From Climacium dendroides (taxonomy: Eukaryota; Streptophyta; Bryopsida; Hypnales; Climaciaceae): DNA of 64,000 nucleotides. The DNA lies in the NCBI GenBank assembly GCA_950106755.1, contig OX467083.1, positions 14,627,029 to 14,691,028 of the forward strand, given 5' to 3'. Shown one piece after another: positions 1 to 10,935 of this stretch. The notes below the pieces were generated by a model. It made no database searches. It worked only from the letters and a program-made list of their open reading frames with translations, and was not told where the DNA came from. The translations under genes were made by a program, and so were the position numbers. Each line of letters starts with the position of its first letter. Position 1 is the stretch's first letter.

Positions 1-922
1 CGTGTGCAGGTCTGAATTTCTAGAGAAAAGTATCATGAATATGAATTGATCGATATGACCCCGAGGCCGATCGCAGATTGACAGGCTCAGATCCATATCC
101 ATGGTGTGAGATTTGGCATGGTACTGTGTCATTGAACACTTCCTTCTTTCCACGTATATCGCTACTCTGAATTCCATATTTACTCTCGAAGGAGAAAGTT
201 AATCCTCCTCAGATGGACAACCAGGCTTGAGAAGCATTTGAGGTGGAGATTGCAATGGACGATGCAAATCGAGATGCAAAAGAGAGCCTCGGAAGGGCAA
301 CAGCAGCAGAGTCGATCAAAGACCTCACTCTTAACAGAGAAGGTACTCGAATCTTCTCACCTCAGTCAGCAAATCGAATAACTGCCGAGCCTACTATTGT
401 CATATTCATTAAGATGGCGTGAAAAAATGTCGCCCAAGTGCCCCGAGCTCCGAAAGTTAGAACTGGCTTAGATCTGAGATTTCAGTCAGTTGATTGAATC
501 TGCGCCAATTCACTGAAATCGGACATTTTAACAAAATTCCAAGCCTTACCGAGTTTCAGACCTTGAAGAATGCACTTTGGAAGTGAATACGATTGAACAC
601 ACAATCATATTCTAAACTCTGAAAATTCAAAGTAACACTTATCTTATTCACGTCAGTGTCGTTAAATTAGTGGAATTCCAGGGCTAGCTTTGGCATCATT
701 CAGGGCGCGCGGCCGGAAACGTAAACGTAAACCTTGTACCACCCGTAATTAGTATTTAGAGGTTTGTGCAGACGAATGTCACAATGTTTGGAACCCAGAA
801 TCGCACCAATTTATCGATTATTGCACAGTCCTCCGTCCACAAAGTGCAGTCTATAGTTATTTTCGTCACCGCAGGGACGGCGGCATGAGTGATGATGCAC
901 TACTTGATATTCAATTCAATGC
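1..922. other. Upstream region of the F-box gene
   Basis: AT-rich sequence with no long reading frame and no repeat that I recognise. It contains one short reading frame from an ATG at 255 that ends in a good splice donor; this is described separately as a possible first coding exon. The rest would be promoter, 5' UTR or intron of the F-box gene. Confidence 0.5.
255..342 (+). CDS. Possible first coding exon of the F-box gene (alternative model)
   Basis: An ATG at 255 opens a hydrophilic reading frame (begins MDDANRDAKESLG) that reaches a donor, GAAG|GTACTC, after base 342 in phase 1. An acceptor at CGACAG|AGGCC (exon resuming at 1107) has the matching phase and rejoins the F-box frame as ...LNRE-E-ARENSTRE. 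The spliced protein would be 462 residues and would replace about 60 unusual residues encoded at 923-1105. The fit in phase and composition is visible; a one-in-three phase match can arise by chance and the acceptor has no strong pyrimidine tract. This is a candidate only. Confidence 0.35.
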
Positions 923-2407
923 ATGGGATGCATACCATTACGAACTGACACAAAATGGGCTACAGAACCGGATAGAAGTTTTATTTTGGAGACTTTGCTT
1001 TCCATTCCCAAACTGCCAAATTGGACATACGCATGCATTCACGGTGTAATGCATCCATGGATTCCGGTACTGACATGGTCAAGTGCGTCATGTGATGCAT
1101 CGACAGAGGCCAGGGAGAATTCAACGAGAGAGGATGACAGCGACGAAGTCAGTGCCCGGCTTCGCGATGCGGCCGCGGCGAGCGTCGTCCAGAACCCGAG
1201 CTTGGCCGCGACAAGAGCGAGCTCCCTGCAACTGGTGTTGCACGGGAAGGCGATTCTGAATGGGAACGAGCCCGCGGCGGCGGATTTGATCGAAAACATC
1301 TGGAGTAAGCTCCCTGACGAGGTAATGGACTTGGTGCTGGCGTGGTTACCTCTGTCATCCTTCTTCCGCATGCGCTGCGTATGCCGCAAGTGGAACCACA
1401 TCATTTCGTCTCCTCACTTCCTCGACACGTACTCGCGCGTGCCGTTCCGCACGGCCTTCTTCCTGCACTTGATCCGCGTCAACGGCGTCCTCATGGCTGC
1501 CTGCCACGACCCCGTCGTCAACCGCTGGCAACGCTTGCCGCTCGACTGCATTCCCGTGAACGCGTACATCCACGGCGGCGCGGGCGGTCTGTTCTGCTGC
1601 CAGCGCGTCGTGAACGCGTTTCTGGTGCTCTCGGTGTGCAACCCGCTCACCAAAAGATGGCGCGACCTCCCGCCCATGCCACATCTCAACACGGCCACCT
1701 GCTTCGTGAAGATGGTGATCTCCCCAGCAAGTAGTAGCGGCGCCGCCTGCAGTTACAAGATCGTGCGCGTGGGGCAGCTGCAGCCGTTGCCGCCGGTGCG
1801 CCACACCGGCGCGCGGATCGAGCTTTGCACGGAGGTTTACGACTCGACCGCGGACGCCTGGACACCCGTGGAGCACACCCCAACGGATCTCCGCTTCATT
1901 CAAGGCTGCTCGCTGTGCGATGGCGCCGTGCAATGCCGCACGTCCACCACGCGACGCATGATGGCGTTCAGCGTGGAGCGCTCGCGCTGGACGGAGGTGT
2001 TCGCGCGCCACTTGGACCCCATTCTGGACTCCAAGCTGGTGGACTGCGACGGAAGGCCGTTCCTCGTTACGCGCGTCTGGAAGGGCGGCCAGATGGAGAG
2101 CATCGATGTGTGGGGACAGAAAGCGCGAGCCGCGGGGAGCGATCCGTTTTCGGATGTGGAGTGGGAGGAAGTGGGTCGCATGCCACCCGCGCTCTTCCAG
2201 CAGTGGAGCTCCAGTGCTGGACTGTTCTACCATGTGGGTGTCGGGGACTTCATCTACTCCACGTGCTTGGCGAGAGGCGACACCAAGCTCATCACCTACA
2301 GCTTGAGGCTGCGCAAATGGCAGCTCATTGAGGGGTGCCCGGTGAGCCATATCAACACGTTCCTCGGGGGATTCGAGTTTCGGCCGCGCTTGGACGCCGC
2401 AGTCTAG
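923..2407 (+). CDS. F-box/kelch-repeat protein
   Basis: A 494-residue open frame. Residues about 127-167 form an F-box (IWSKLPDEVMDLVLAWLP followed by FRMRCVCRKWN), the segment that binds SKP1 and makes the protein a substrate receptor of an SCF ubiquitin ligase. The remaining residues read as kelch-like blades, for example CNPLTKRWRDLPPMP near 240-255 and VYDSTADAWTPVE near 305, as expected for a C-terminal substrate-binding propeller. The arrangement resembles the plant F-box/kelch group that includes UFO-like and At5g15710-like proteins; I cannot assign an orthologue. GC content rises sharply from about 1140, where good coding begins. Residues 1-61 look unlike a natural N terminus, so the start may be Met43 (1049) or a spliced upstream exon (255-342). 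It is convergent with the RCC1 gene downstream. Confidence 0.88.
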   Translation: MGCIPLRTDTKWATEPDRSFILETLLSIPKLPNWTYACIHGVMHPWIPVLTWSSASCDASTEARENSTREDDSDEVSARLRDAAAASVVQNPSLAATRASSLQLVLHGKAILNGNEPAAADLIENIWSKLPDEVMDLVLAWLPLSSFFRMRCVCRKWNHIISSPHFLDTYSRVPFRTAFFLHLIRVNGVLMAACHDPVVNRWQRLPLDCIPVNAYIHGGAGGLFCCQRVVNAFLVLSVCNPLTKRWRDLPPMPHLNTATCFVKMVISPASSSGAACSYKIVRVGQLQPLPPVRHTGARIELCTEVYDSTADAWTPVEHTPTDLRFIQGCSLCDGAVQCRTSTTRRMMAFSVERSRWTEVFARHLDPILDSKLVDCDGRPFLVTRVWKGGQMESIDVWGQKARAAGSDPFSDVEWEEVGRMPPALFQQWSSSAGLFYHVGVGDFIYSTCLARGDTKLITYSLRLRKWQLIEGCPVSHINTFLGGFEFRPRLDAAV

Positions 2408-4733
2408 CTCGATCGTCACGGCCGCCACGCAATCTCGGCCAGGCAGCAGAATGGAAGCCTTAGCTACTGCATGTTCACTCGGGATTCATGGTTTCGATCA
2501 AAAGGTTCAACCAATTCGATGTATCATTTTTAATACATACATCAGCGGGCGGCAAGACAGGACGCTGGATCTGGTGCTCGGAATTGAATCCTGAATTTCT
2601 GAATTCCTGCCACTATTAAGGAGGGCAAATTTCCATTTATTGGAAAAAACAGGCTTTGAAAAAAATCCATCTGAGTAGTGCAGATTTTGAGCGTCTTCTT
2701 GGGTTTGGGTATGTTCTCTATCACTTCCTGCCAGCCCCCTTCACATTCTTTTGGGTACAAATTCAGCATTGAGACTTTTGGAGTGTCAAAGCTTCCTACC
2801 TTGTCTTTTGTACTCGTGATGTGACATGTGTTAAAATGGGATTTTGAGAAACCACTTCAGCAAACAATCTTGACACAACGCTAATGTGGAGAGGCCAAAT
2901 TTCATTCATCACCAGAATTGATGAAGAACATGGGAAGAACTAGTCATAAAATATAGGAAATTGAACAAAACATCTGGCCCAATTTGGACTTTTGAGAAGT
3001 TGACGAACTGGCTTGTGTCCCGCATGTGCTGTGTAATCATTAAGGTCCTTGCTGTCTGTAATCCTTGGTACAAAATTCCCGGATCTAGAGCGAGGTATCA
3101 TGATTTAATACCGCGCCTTGTTTGATCGGAAAACCACAACTTTTGCAATACGAGATTTACTTAATCCAAGTGAGGTTTTCATTGCCAATCAAGCGCTCGA
3201 TCATCCCAAAAGTTACCGCCCCGATCATTTCAGGTGAAAAGTGGAGCTATCGCATCGAGTGTCGAGCCCAGACTGCGCATGCTTGATAGTGGACATCACA
3301 GCTGTGAAAGCATGGCGAATGGAGTACCAGCATTAAGGTTGCAGCCAGGCAGGGTGCAAGACCAAGATGTCACTGCAGTGAGTACAATGGAAGCTGACTC
3401 ACTTCTGGTACTGTACCGGAAAAAAAAATTCCGAAGCGAATTGGTTGATTTCTAAGCACACAACAGTCTTCAAAACATTATTGACCAATGCAAGTGAGAT
3501 GTCCTTGCTGAACTGTGCACCTTTAGGTGCCACGTGCCTCTCGTTCACAATTGCAAAATATTCTACCTCTAGCCATATACTACTGGGACTCTAAGAGGCT
3601 CTCGATTTGCTTAATATCGTTGGGAGAATTCACCCCCCTCCACTATTGATGACAACAAAAACAAAAAACATTTACACTACAAAGCAAGTAACTTTTGTCG
3701 TGGAAGGCATGGATTGACTGCACGTACCGAGTGGGTAGCGCTAAGTTAAGTGTCTTTCTTCCCTGTCGTTATGAGTACCTCCCACAGAGGATAAGATCAA
3801 GATAGTACACAGAACTCATAGCATGCGTACGAAACTCATAAACATTCTCCACAGAAAAAAGAGGACAGCAAGCTGCAGTGCTGCACGTCTCTGCTACACT
3901 CTCTGCACGGGCTAATAATGTTAACAATGAATCAGGTAGCCTCATAAATACAACACAGATGAGAGAATAAGGTAACTTTGAATTACCCAAGCAGTAGCAT
4001 TTTTTATTGAACACGAAGTGATCAAAGCAAGTATGGCACAGACAGGAGGAGAGAGAGTCCTACGATACAGTACAAATCAAATCTTTTTCAGTGCGCGGGA
4101 TATACAGTACAATTCCTACAGAAGAAGCATCGGTGCGTCATTGCTGCACTGCCACACGAAGCCATGTGCGTCGGAAGAAACTTGTACTATCACAAATGGG
4201 GAAGTATCATACCCAATCAATTCACAAGTAATGTCGGCATAGAGATGCCCAAGGAAATGGGGAAGGGTCTCTGCCAACTCGGTGTTGACGTAGTCTTACA
4301 ACGACTTCGAATTCTTCACCCCGAGTCCTTGCCTGGAGATGGGCGGTTGGCTAGCAACTCCACTGTCGGCAATCAATGCCCAGCCAACCGGCTCTAGGAT
4401 AAGTGGCAGGGGAGCCTCCAATCCAATCGCTATGGAGAGAAGCCAGACATACACGGATTCCAATTCAGATGTGTCAGGCGTCAGGATCCCGAGCCTGACA
4501 GGAGCAGATGATCAGTGGCCTGCACGGCGATTGGATCAATCCCGCCTGCCAGCCATGTCCCAGCATCAATAGCATCTTGGCAGTCCTGGCACTAATCAGG
4601 TGGCAGCTGGGCTTGGAATGTGTGTTTTACGATCTCCATCGCGGCGAACGCAAGCGAAGAATCGAGTGAGGGTGTCTGGTTTTACGATTTTTACCGTGGC
4701 TGGTGGGGTTTAGCGTTTAGGAGACGACTGGGG
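2408..4733. other. Convergent intergenic region
   Basis: Separates the 3' ends of the F-box gene (+) and the RCC1 gene (-) and presumably holds both 3' UTRs. Several short open frames occur on both strands, but none has a recognisable domain or a paired splice structure. I see no repeat. Confidence 0.5.
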
Positions 4734-7700
4734 TTATCTGCGGTGGCGCTGGGATTGCATGCGAAACTCCGCTATGGAGGCGGCGAGGGCAGCAGGGGGA
4801 AGCATTTCCCCGCGGTCGCTCAAAATCCCGGACATTCGGAGCGCGAGATCGCCGGGCTCGTCGAAGTAGGGCGTGCTTTGCACCGAGTAAGGCTCCCGCA
4901 CGGGAGGCGGCTCCTGGTAAGACGCCGCCGCGACGCCGGACATGGCGCGGCGACACCAGTCCTCCATCTTCCGTTGGAATAGCATGTCTTTCAACCGGTT
5001 GCGCATGCCTTTGTAGAAAATGTCGAGCTTGGCCTGCGCGGGGTGCAATCGGAAGTTAGATTAGGAGGAGGAGGAGAGGAGTGAGTGGGAGAGGAGTGAG
5101 TGGCAACTTACGAGCTCTTCGAGCGGCGCCTCCTCGACACGCTGTTGCCATTCTTGGAGTGGGGAGGTTTTGGGGTGGGATCCGTTGGCGGCGTAATGGT
5201 TGGGATTGGCTGGGAGGGGCAGGGTGAACGTTTCGAGCCCACCGTACACTGCGGCGTGGAGATTTTCAGCGTAGCGACGGCACTCGGCGAGCTCGGCTTT
5301 CAAGGCCGTCACGTCTTCGGGATGATGATGCGGGGGTGGAGCTGCTGGCGCGTTTCCCACTTGGTACTTGAATGCTCTCATGCTCGGGCTCATGGTGGCG
5401 GTGGACGGCTCGCTGCCCATTTCACGTCGGAAGCTGCGAGGATTCGAATGCTCCTGAGGGTCGGCTTGCACCGGAGGCCAGAACTGATCGCCACGTCGAG
5501 ACGGCCGCCCAGGCGATATCGTGGCTTGTCGTGACAGCTGCCCCGGCGGTTCCATGGCCTTGCGGATGCTCGCAACCTGGCCACGAGGAGGCCGCTCCGC
5601 GGCCTCCAACTGCAGTTGCTCGCTAGCTGATGTTCGCGAAAACGAGTTGCGCCGAGGAGCCTTGCTGCTTTCGTCGGCAACGTAGGGTCGGATCTCGTCG
5701 CCACGGCCGCGAGAGCCGCCGCGGCTCGACGCACGGCTGGACCTCCGATCCTCGTACTCGCGGTTGGGGTCCAAGTCCTTGGGAATTCCGGGCGGCCACA
5801 GCACGGGACTCGGGAACCAGCTGTCCGAGTGATGGCCCAGTCCCAGGACGCCGTTCTTGCCGCGACCCCAGGCCCAGAGATCCGTGCCCCCGTTGGCAAC
5901 CGTCACTGTGTGCGCACCGCCGCACGCGATCCCTTTAGCACCTGACAGCGGATTGCACTTCGCGGATGACTCCCCAAACACACGCACCGGCGTGAGCGCG
6001 TCCCCGCTCTTCGACCCTGGCGGTCCGATCCCGGGGCTGCAGGAAATTCGATACTCTTAGAACTGTTTTTTTCTAGAGCTACATATGACAGCGCATGATT
6101 CCAACAATTGGCAGCATAAAAAATTCTCTTACCATTGTCCAAGACCGCCTTCCATTCCCCAGACCCATACATCTCCCGACTCCATTACCACCGCCGTGTG
6201 AAACAGCCCACACGAAACGGCTTGAATCCGTTCGTGCGTTGGGAGGGAGTCCACTACACCGGGAGTGTGCGAATTCGCCCGCGAGCCTATGCCTAACTGC
6301 CCATTCTCATTCTGTCCAAAAGCCCAGCACGCCGACAGTCTGGCGCTAGCAGATTGCGCCTCGCGCTGCTTCGATGCTTGCACCTGTGCGCGGAGTGGGG
6401 GGCCTCCCCAGCTGGAAACCGAGCTCACCGAATGCGCCCGGGAGCTCCCATCGCTGGCGATGCTGTAGGCGCTTCGCGGCTGGCTTCGCGAGTGCAAGTT
6501 GTTAGACATGGAGTAAGGATAGCCCTGCTTCGATCGCACCCGCGGCGACGACGACATCGAGTCCATGTACTGCTCAGGAATAACGCGTCCACGTAGCTTC
6601 GGCGACGCCATCACCTGATCCATCACGGATGCTGTCTGATTCATATTACTCCCCGAGTCCCCAAATTCATCGTTCACCGTGACGACGACGCTGTGGAAAA
6701 ACCCGCACGCGAAGTCGACGATCATGCCCACCTGCTGCACGCCCATCGCTGTGACCATGGTCGGTGTGTCCCTGGAATTGAAGTCACCCAAACCCAGCTG
6801 GCCATACTCATTCCCTCCCCACGCGTAGCATTGCAAGCCGCTGCGCCCATCAACGAGTGCGAGAATGTGCTCACTCCCGCACGAAACGCGGCGTACCTTG
6901 TGCCCCGTGAGCGCGAGCACGCGCTGGGGCTTATCAATGTTGGCAAGCTCGAAGGAATCGGGTGACGTCTGCGCGTCCGCACAGGGTTGTGGGACAGCGC
7001 CCCAGAGCCATAAGCCGCCTTCGTTATCAATCGCGCTTGACATCATTCCGCCTGCTTCCACCATCGCCATCCTAAGTTGCCTCCCTTCACTCTTCCGCTT
7101 CTCCTCAAAGGAGAACCCGCCCGTGGCCGGGAACGTGATCGGTGCAGGATAGGACGCGGCTCTTTGACGACCCAGCTGACCGTCCATGTTTCAATTAAGG
7201 AGTGGCATAAAAGCATAACCGAAAAAAAAAATCACACGCCATGAATAATCAATTAAATAAATCCGAACACAAAGCAAGAATTTTGAAGTAGGATACAGGC
7301 ATTGAATCCCCATGACCACACGGTCCCATCACCTGTTGCCAAGCACAAAATTCCAACCCCCAGCAAATTGTTAGCCCGCGCGAGGAATCCCACAACATTC
7401 ATTCCTTCACACAAATTACTTCATGAACGCCTGCGGTGACGGGTTCCAGAGTGACGAGAGTACCGGAAAGAGCGAGGCTGTGATACGAGCCAGCTGCAAT
7501 TTGGGTGATTCTGGATCTGTCGGTCAAGTCCCAGTCCGAACTGGCGCGCGTTTCAGGCGAGTCGGAATCCTCCGCTTCCACTGCCATGCCTATCTCCATC
7601 AGCGTTGGTTCCAGCTCGTCCTGGAACACGCCCATACCTTGCCGACCAAATTGGCCGCGACCCCATGTGTACACACTGCCGCTGGCTGCACAGGACATCA

Positions 7701-8307
7701 CATGGCGGACAGTGCAGCAGCTGCCATATCAGACTCTGCAACCTCGACACCGAAACGTACCCTGGAGCTTCGTGCTCATCCCATTCCATTGACGGCAACG
7801 CAACTCTCCACAATCCTAAATACCCCATTAAATGCTCATGCGCTAAAGGTGCTATCATTCAAGCCGCGCTCACAAACTGGAAGCATTCTTGCACCCGTTT
7901 CGTCACAAAATCCATCAACCAGAGCTCAAAACTAATTCAAAACGTGGAGTCGTTTCCAGGTTTCAAGAAGAAGGCCGGGGTTTCACCGTGCATCGAGTAA
8001 TCTCCGGACGAAGAATTCACACGAATTTCCTCTCGCGAACGAGTGGATCTCTTCTAGAAACCGCGGTTGACCTCCCACTAAAGTGCACAGCGAGAGCCTG
8101 GCTTACGAATCCGTGCGAGAATACGGGAAGCGGGAAGTGCCTGCTGCGTCATCGGAGTACGCGCATAAGCGAGTTTTCTGAAGAAAGGAGTAACAGTACT
8201 AGTACCGCACCTGTAAGAGCGAGCGTGTGCGACTCCCCTACCGCCACTTGCACCACCGTCGCGGCCGCAGGATCAACGTCATGACTGGTCTCCACAGCGC
8301 GCGCCAT
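4734..8307 (-). CDS. RCC1-repeat (UVR8/RCC1-type propeller) protein with C-terminal helical extension
   Basis: Six exons on the minus strand: 8211-8307, 7464-7685, 7297-7332, 6133-7183, 5112-6036, 4734-5033. All phases join to give 876 residues starting MARAVETSHD. RCC1 repeats run to about residue 550, each with the family pattern of a Gly-x-x-His-ser/thr turn and a W-x-W-G strand: VAVGESHTLALT, GSVYTWGRG, IAAGSYHSLALS, GTVWSWGFN, YAWGGNEYGQLGLG, CWAFGQNENGQLG, FHTAVVMESGDVWVWG, GTDLWAWGRG. A poorly conserved stretch of about 85 residues (SGSNMNQ onward) is inserted between two repeats. Beyond the propeller lie a low-complexity Ser/Arg/Pro segment, a short coiled coil (about 705-740) and a conserved-looking tail (FYKGMRNRLKDMLFQRK). 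RCC1 propellers act as exchange factors or protein-binding platforms; the specific role here is not evident. All other introns have GT-AG ends, but intron 3 looks U12-type with an unusual 3' end. Exon 3 is only 36 bp. Confidence 0.85.
7184..7296 (-). other. Probable U12-type (minor spliceosome) intron in the RCC1 gene
   Basis: Read on the minus strand, exon 3 ends ...FNA plus a T at 7297 and the next bases are GTATCCTAC, close to the U12 donor RTATCCTT. The branch-like motif TCCTTAAT lies just upstream of exon 4 and matches the U12 branch consensus TTCCTTRAY. There is no in-frame AG acceptor at the right phase. Ending the intron 11 bases after the branch A, at ...ACATGG|ACGGTCAG, restores W-G-F-N-A-Y-G-Q-L-G, a perfect RCC1 repeat. 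An AT-AC reading shifted by two bases (exon resuming at 7181) would give F-N-A-C-G-Q-L-G. Confidence 0.5.
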
Positions 8308-9431
8308 CGCTCCACGCTCCTCCACCTCGTCCTGCTCTTTCCCTTCCCACTCCTACTCTCCCCTCGTGATTCTCCGCCTCAAAGCTTCCCCCGAAACCCA
8401 ACTCTCCACCCCCCCTCCGTCAGCACCCGGAAACCACACTCCCCTCCCACACAAACCGGTACCACAAATACGGAATGAAATCTTCCATCACGCCACACAC
8501 ACACCTGAACACACCCCGGTCACCCCCCAAGCCTAGTACGACGACTCCCACCGCTTCTCCATCCCCGCAACCCTCCGGTCGCACAACCGATCGACACCAC
8601 CAGTGGAATTCATGCAAGCCGAAGTAGCGGGCGCCATGATCACGGGCACCATGTTTCCACCAAGTTCAGACTACGTCTGCGCCACTCCGACTGCATTCCC
8701 GGCAAACAACCTGCCACCCCACCCCCCCAATCTCAAGTGATCGTAATTCTACAGCTGCTGGCTCTCACGCTTGCTTGCTTCCTTCCTTGCGGCGTCGAGA
8801 ATTTTCAAAGCTTGAGTGGTGACGACGAGGCACCCGTACGTGCCTCCGCCGGAAACGCAGGCAGCACCACTAATTTCTAGGTTGCGAGGAAGTAGTATCT
8901 GCTCGGTTGTTGCCTGGGGGCTGCTGTTGGGTGCTGGTGTTGTTGCCCCCTGTAAACTTAGTGCTGGTTGGCTGAGCCGCGCCGGCCGTGCGATCGATAG
9001 CGCGATGACGGAACTGAATGTCCCGGACGGACACGGACTAGTCGGGCGTGGCTATGGCGGGATCCCTGCTGCATCCTCGGCTGGCCTTTCCATCGCATCA
9101 GCCATTCAGCCATCAGCGGCAGCGGAAGTGATGAGAGCACGGCCAGCCAACATTCTATTGCGGGGCCTGCCACCGTAATTGATGCGGCCCTGTACTGTAA
9201 TCCATTTGCATGGTCGCCTCCAACTACGGACCGTTGAACTTCTCCCGAGAGACTCTGAGTGCACTTCCGTCGCTACTGCCCCCCTGCCGCCTGTCTGGCT
9301 GGGCCAAGGTGCAGGAACACTGGCTGTGTTTCGTGTTCTTATTACTCGCACCTGCGGTGCAGGAAGCTTACTGTAGAGGCACTCTGGGAAGGAAAATAAG
9401 TCCATGACATTATTTAGCAATGAAAGCTCTG
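8308..9431. promoter_or_regulatory. Upstream region of the RCC1 gene
   Basis: A GC-richer stretch upstream of the RCC1 start, with CT-rich runs near 8320-8420 as is common for plant 5' UTRs and promoters. Open frames at 8816-9178 and nearby have no recognisable domain. No specific regulatory element can be assigned. Confidence 0.4.
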
Positions 9432-9485
9432 GGGTCACCACTATAACATTTTATATCGCCACTTTGGCACTTCATAAAAAAATGG
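9432..9485 (+). repeat. Terminal-repeat fragment, forward copy
   Basis: The sequence around TATCGCCACTTTGGCACTTC, followed by ATAAAAAAATGG, recurs in forward orientation (diverged) near 15640-15690 and in reverse orientation near 18100-18165 and at 63885-63945. It is one end of a repeated element family. The partner end for this copy is not evident nearby. Confidence 0.6.
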
Positions 9486-9549
9486 AGAGAAAAAGCCCCG
9501 TCTGGGGTACGGGTCCTAAAATAGACAAGGCTCTCAGAAAGCGGACATC

Positions 9550-9888
9550 TAAGGTAGGAGGTTCATAAACCACCCACCTAAAAGCTGAAACTGAATTTGA
9601 GGTAGGTGAAGCCTCTTGAAATATTATTCAGTAATTTTTTTTTCTTGGAAAACAAGTGGAATTGGCATCTAATCTTATCCAAGTTGTTTCATATTTTTTG
9701 GAGTTTTTTGGAATTAGTTATGAAATTTTGAAGTTGAAATGACATAGGGCTCTAAAATCGCCTACTACCCACAATGTACATTTTTTGTACATTGCTAAGG
9801 GCACTAAAAAAGCAACATGTACAAAGAGTGTACATTTGAAGAAGTGGGCGGTTTTAGAGCCTCTACACTTTTAGAACCTTCTACCTTA
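9550..9888. mobile_element. TAAGGTAG-ended MITE
   Basis: Begins TAAGGTAGGAGGTTC and ends GAACCTTCTACCTTA, an inverted terminal repeat with one mismatch in 15. The interior holds paired TGTACATTT motifs and has no coding capacity. Related copies lie at 24369-24690, 30665-30958 (inverted) and about 43612-43847. The TA at each edge would suit a TA target duplication. Confidence 0.8.
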
Positions 9889-9932
9889 ATGCAGAAGTAC
9901 ATTTTGTTGTCTTCATTGCATTATGATTGTTT

Positions 9933-10720
9933 ACTAGCAGTTGGCGCTTGTTATGCTACACATTCATCATTAGAATTTTTATGTATTATATAAGTAAGCA
10001 TATATTGAAATGTACAATAGAAATTTATTGAATGATGAATGAAACATATGCAATGGTAAACACTATAAAAGATACACATACATTAGAATGCATTAGAAAT
10101 TTGACTCCATTGTTACAAAAAATGGCAACCCAAATTGAAGAATTGAAAAAAAAAACTTATAATCTCAAAAACTTTGTGAACAACTTAATTGTTGTGGAAT
10201 CCAAAATCGCTTTGATTGAATAAATTTCTTAAAATCATTTGGTAGTAGCAATAGAAAATTGAAATCATGAAAGCTCAAAGCTCACAAAAGCACAAAATCA
10301 TAGAAATGCAAAGAAGTGTAAAGCCAAGAGAAGCAATGGATTTGCTACCTCTATAACATCATCCTATGGATCCTCTTTAATATCACCTTAATTGCAACCA
10401 CTACATTATTTCTATAATATCACCCTTTGTAAAAAGTGATATTACAAAAGTGATTGCAAACTACTACTCTATTTCTGTAATATCACATTGTGTGAAAATA
10501 CAATTTCTATGTATGCATGATTGAATATATTTTTACAAAATATTTAAAATAATTATTTTAAAGACTTATTGAAATCATTATCATACATTCTATTCAAATA
10601 TATCAAAATTTTACTAATATGTGATACAATGAATGCATAGCATAGCAAGCACAAGCCCCTAGTATTAATGGTAGCATTTATGATATTATAGAGGGAGTTA
10701 TGATTTTAGTAGTATGAATG
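9933..10720. mobile_element. ACTAG-ended repeat element, copy 1
   Basis: The left end has ACTAGCAGTTGGCGCTTG followed by TTATGCTACACATTCA. The inverse is found near 10630-10663 (TGAATGCATAGCATAGCAAGC ... CTAGT). The same unit recurs at about 42183-43058, where homology continues past CTAGT to AGTAGTATGAAT; the right edge is therefore placed near 10720. A small open frame inside (10032-10223) is degraded in the second copy, so I do not call a gene. Confidence 0.7.
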
Positions 10721-10734
10721 TAGTGTAGATTTGA

Positions 10735-10935
10735 AGAGGTGGACATTGTTAATTTTTTTTAGGTTTTTAACTTTGAAAATTCATAAAGAATTCTAAAAAG
10801 GCCCCAAAAATATGAAAACAACTTAGATTAGATTCCATTTTCATTTTTCTTTTTGTGAAAATTTATTGAAAAAATATTTCAAGAAGTTTAGCTTCCATAA
10901 ATGCAATCAACTTAAAGTCTAATAGTTATAAATCC
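10735..10935. repeat. Degraded inverted copy of the TAAGGTAG MITE family
   Basis: Resembles the complement of the 9550-9888 element interior: AACTTTGAAAATTCAT..., a CCCCAAAAATATGAAAACAACTTAGATTAGAT segment with the spacing of the family, and TAGCTTCCATAAATGCAATCA. The defining TAAGGTAG ends are missing. Confidence 0.5.

Noticed and set aside
1355..2428. 357-codon minus-strand frame opposite the F-box gene
   Set aside because: It mirrors the GC-rich F-box coding sequence on the other strand, has no recognisable domain, and is explained by codon bias of the true gene.
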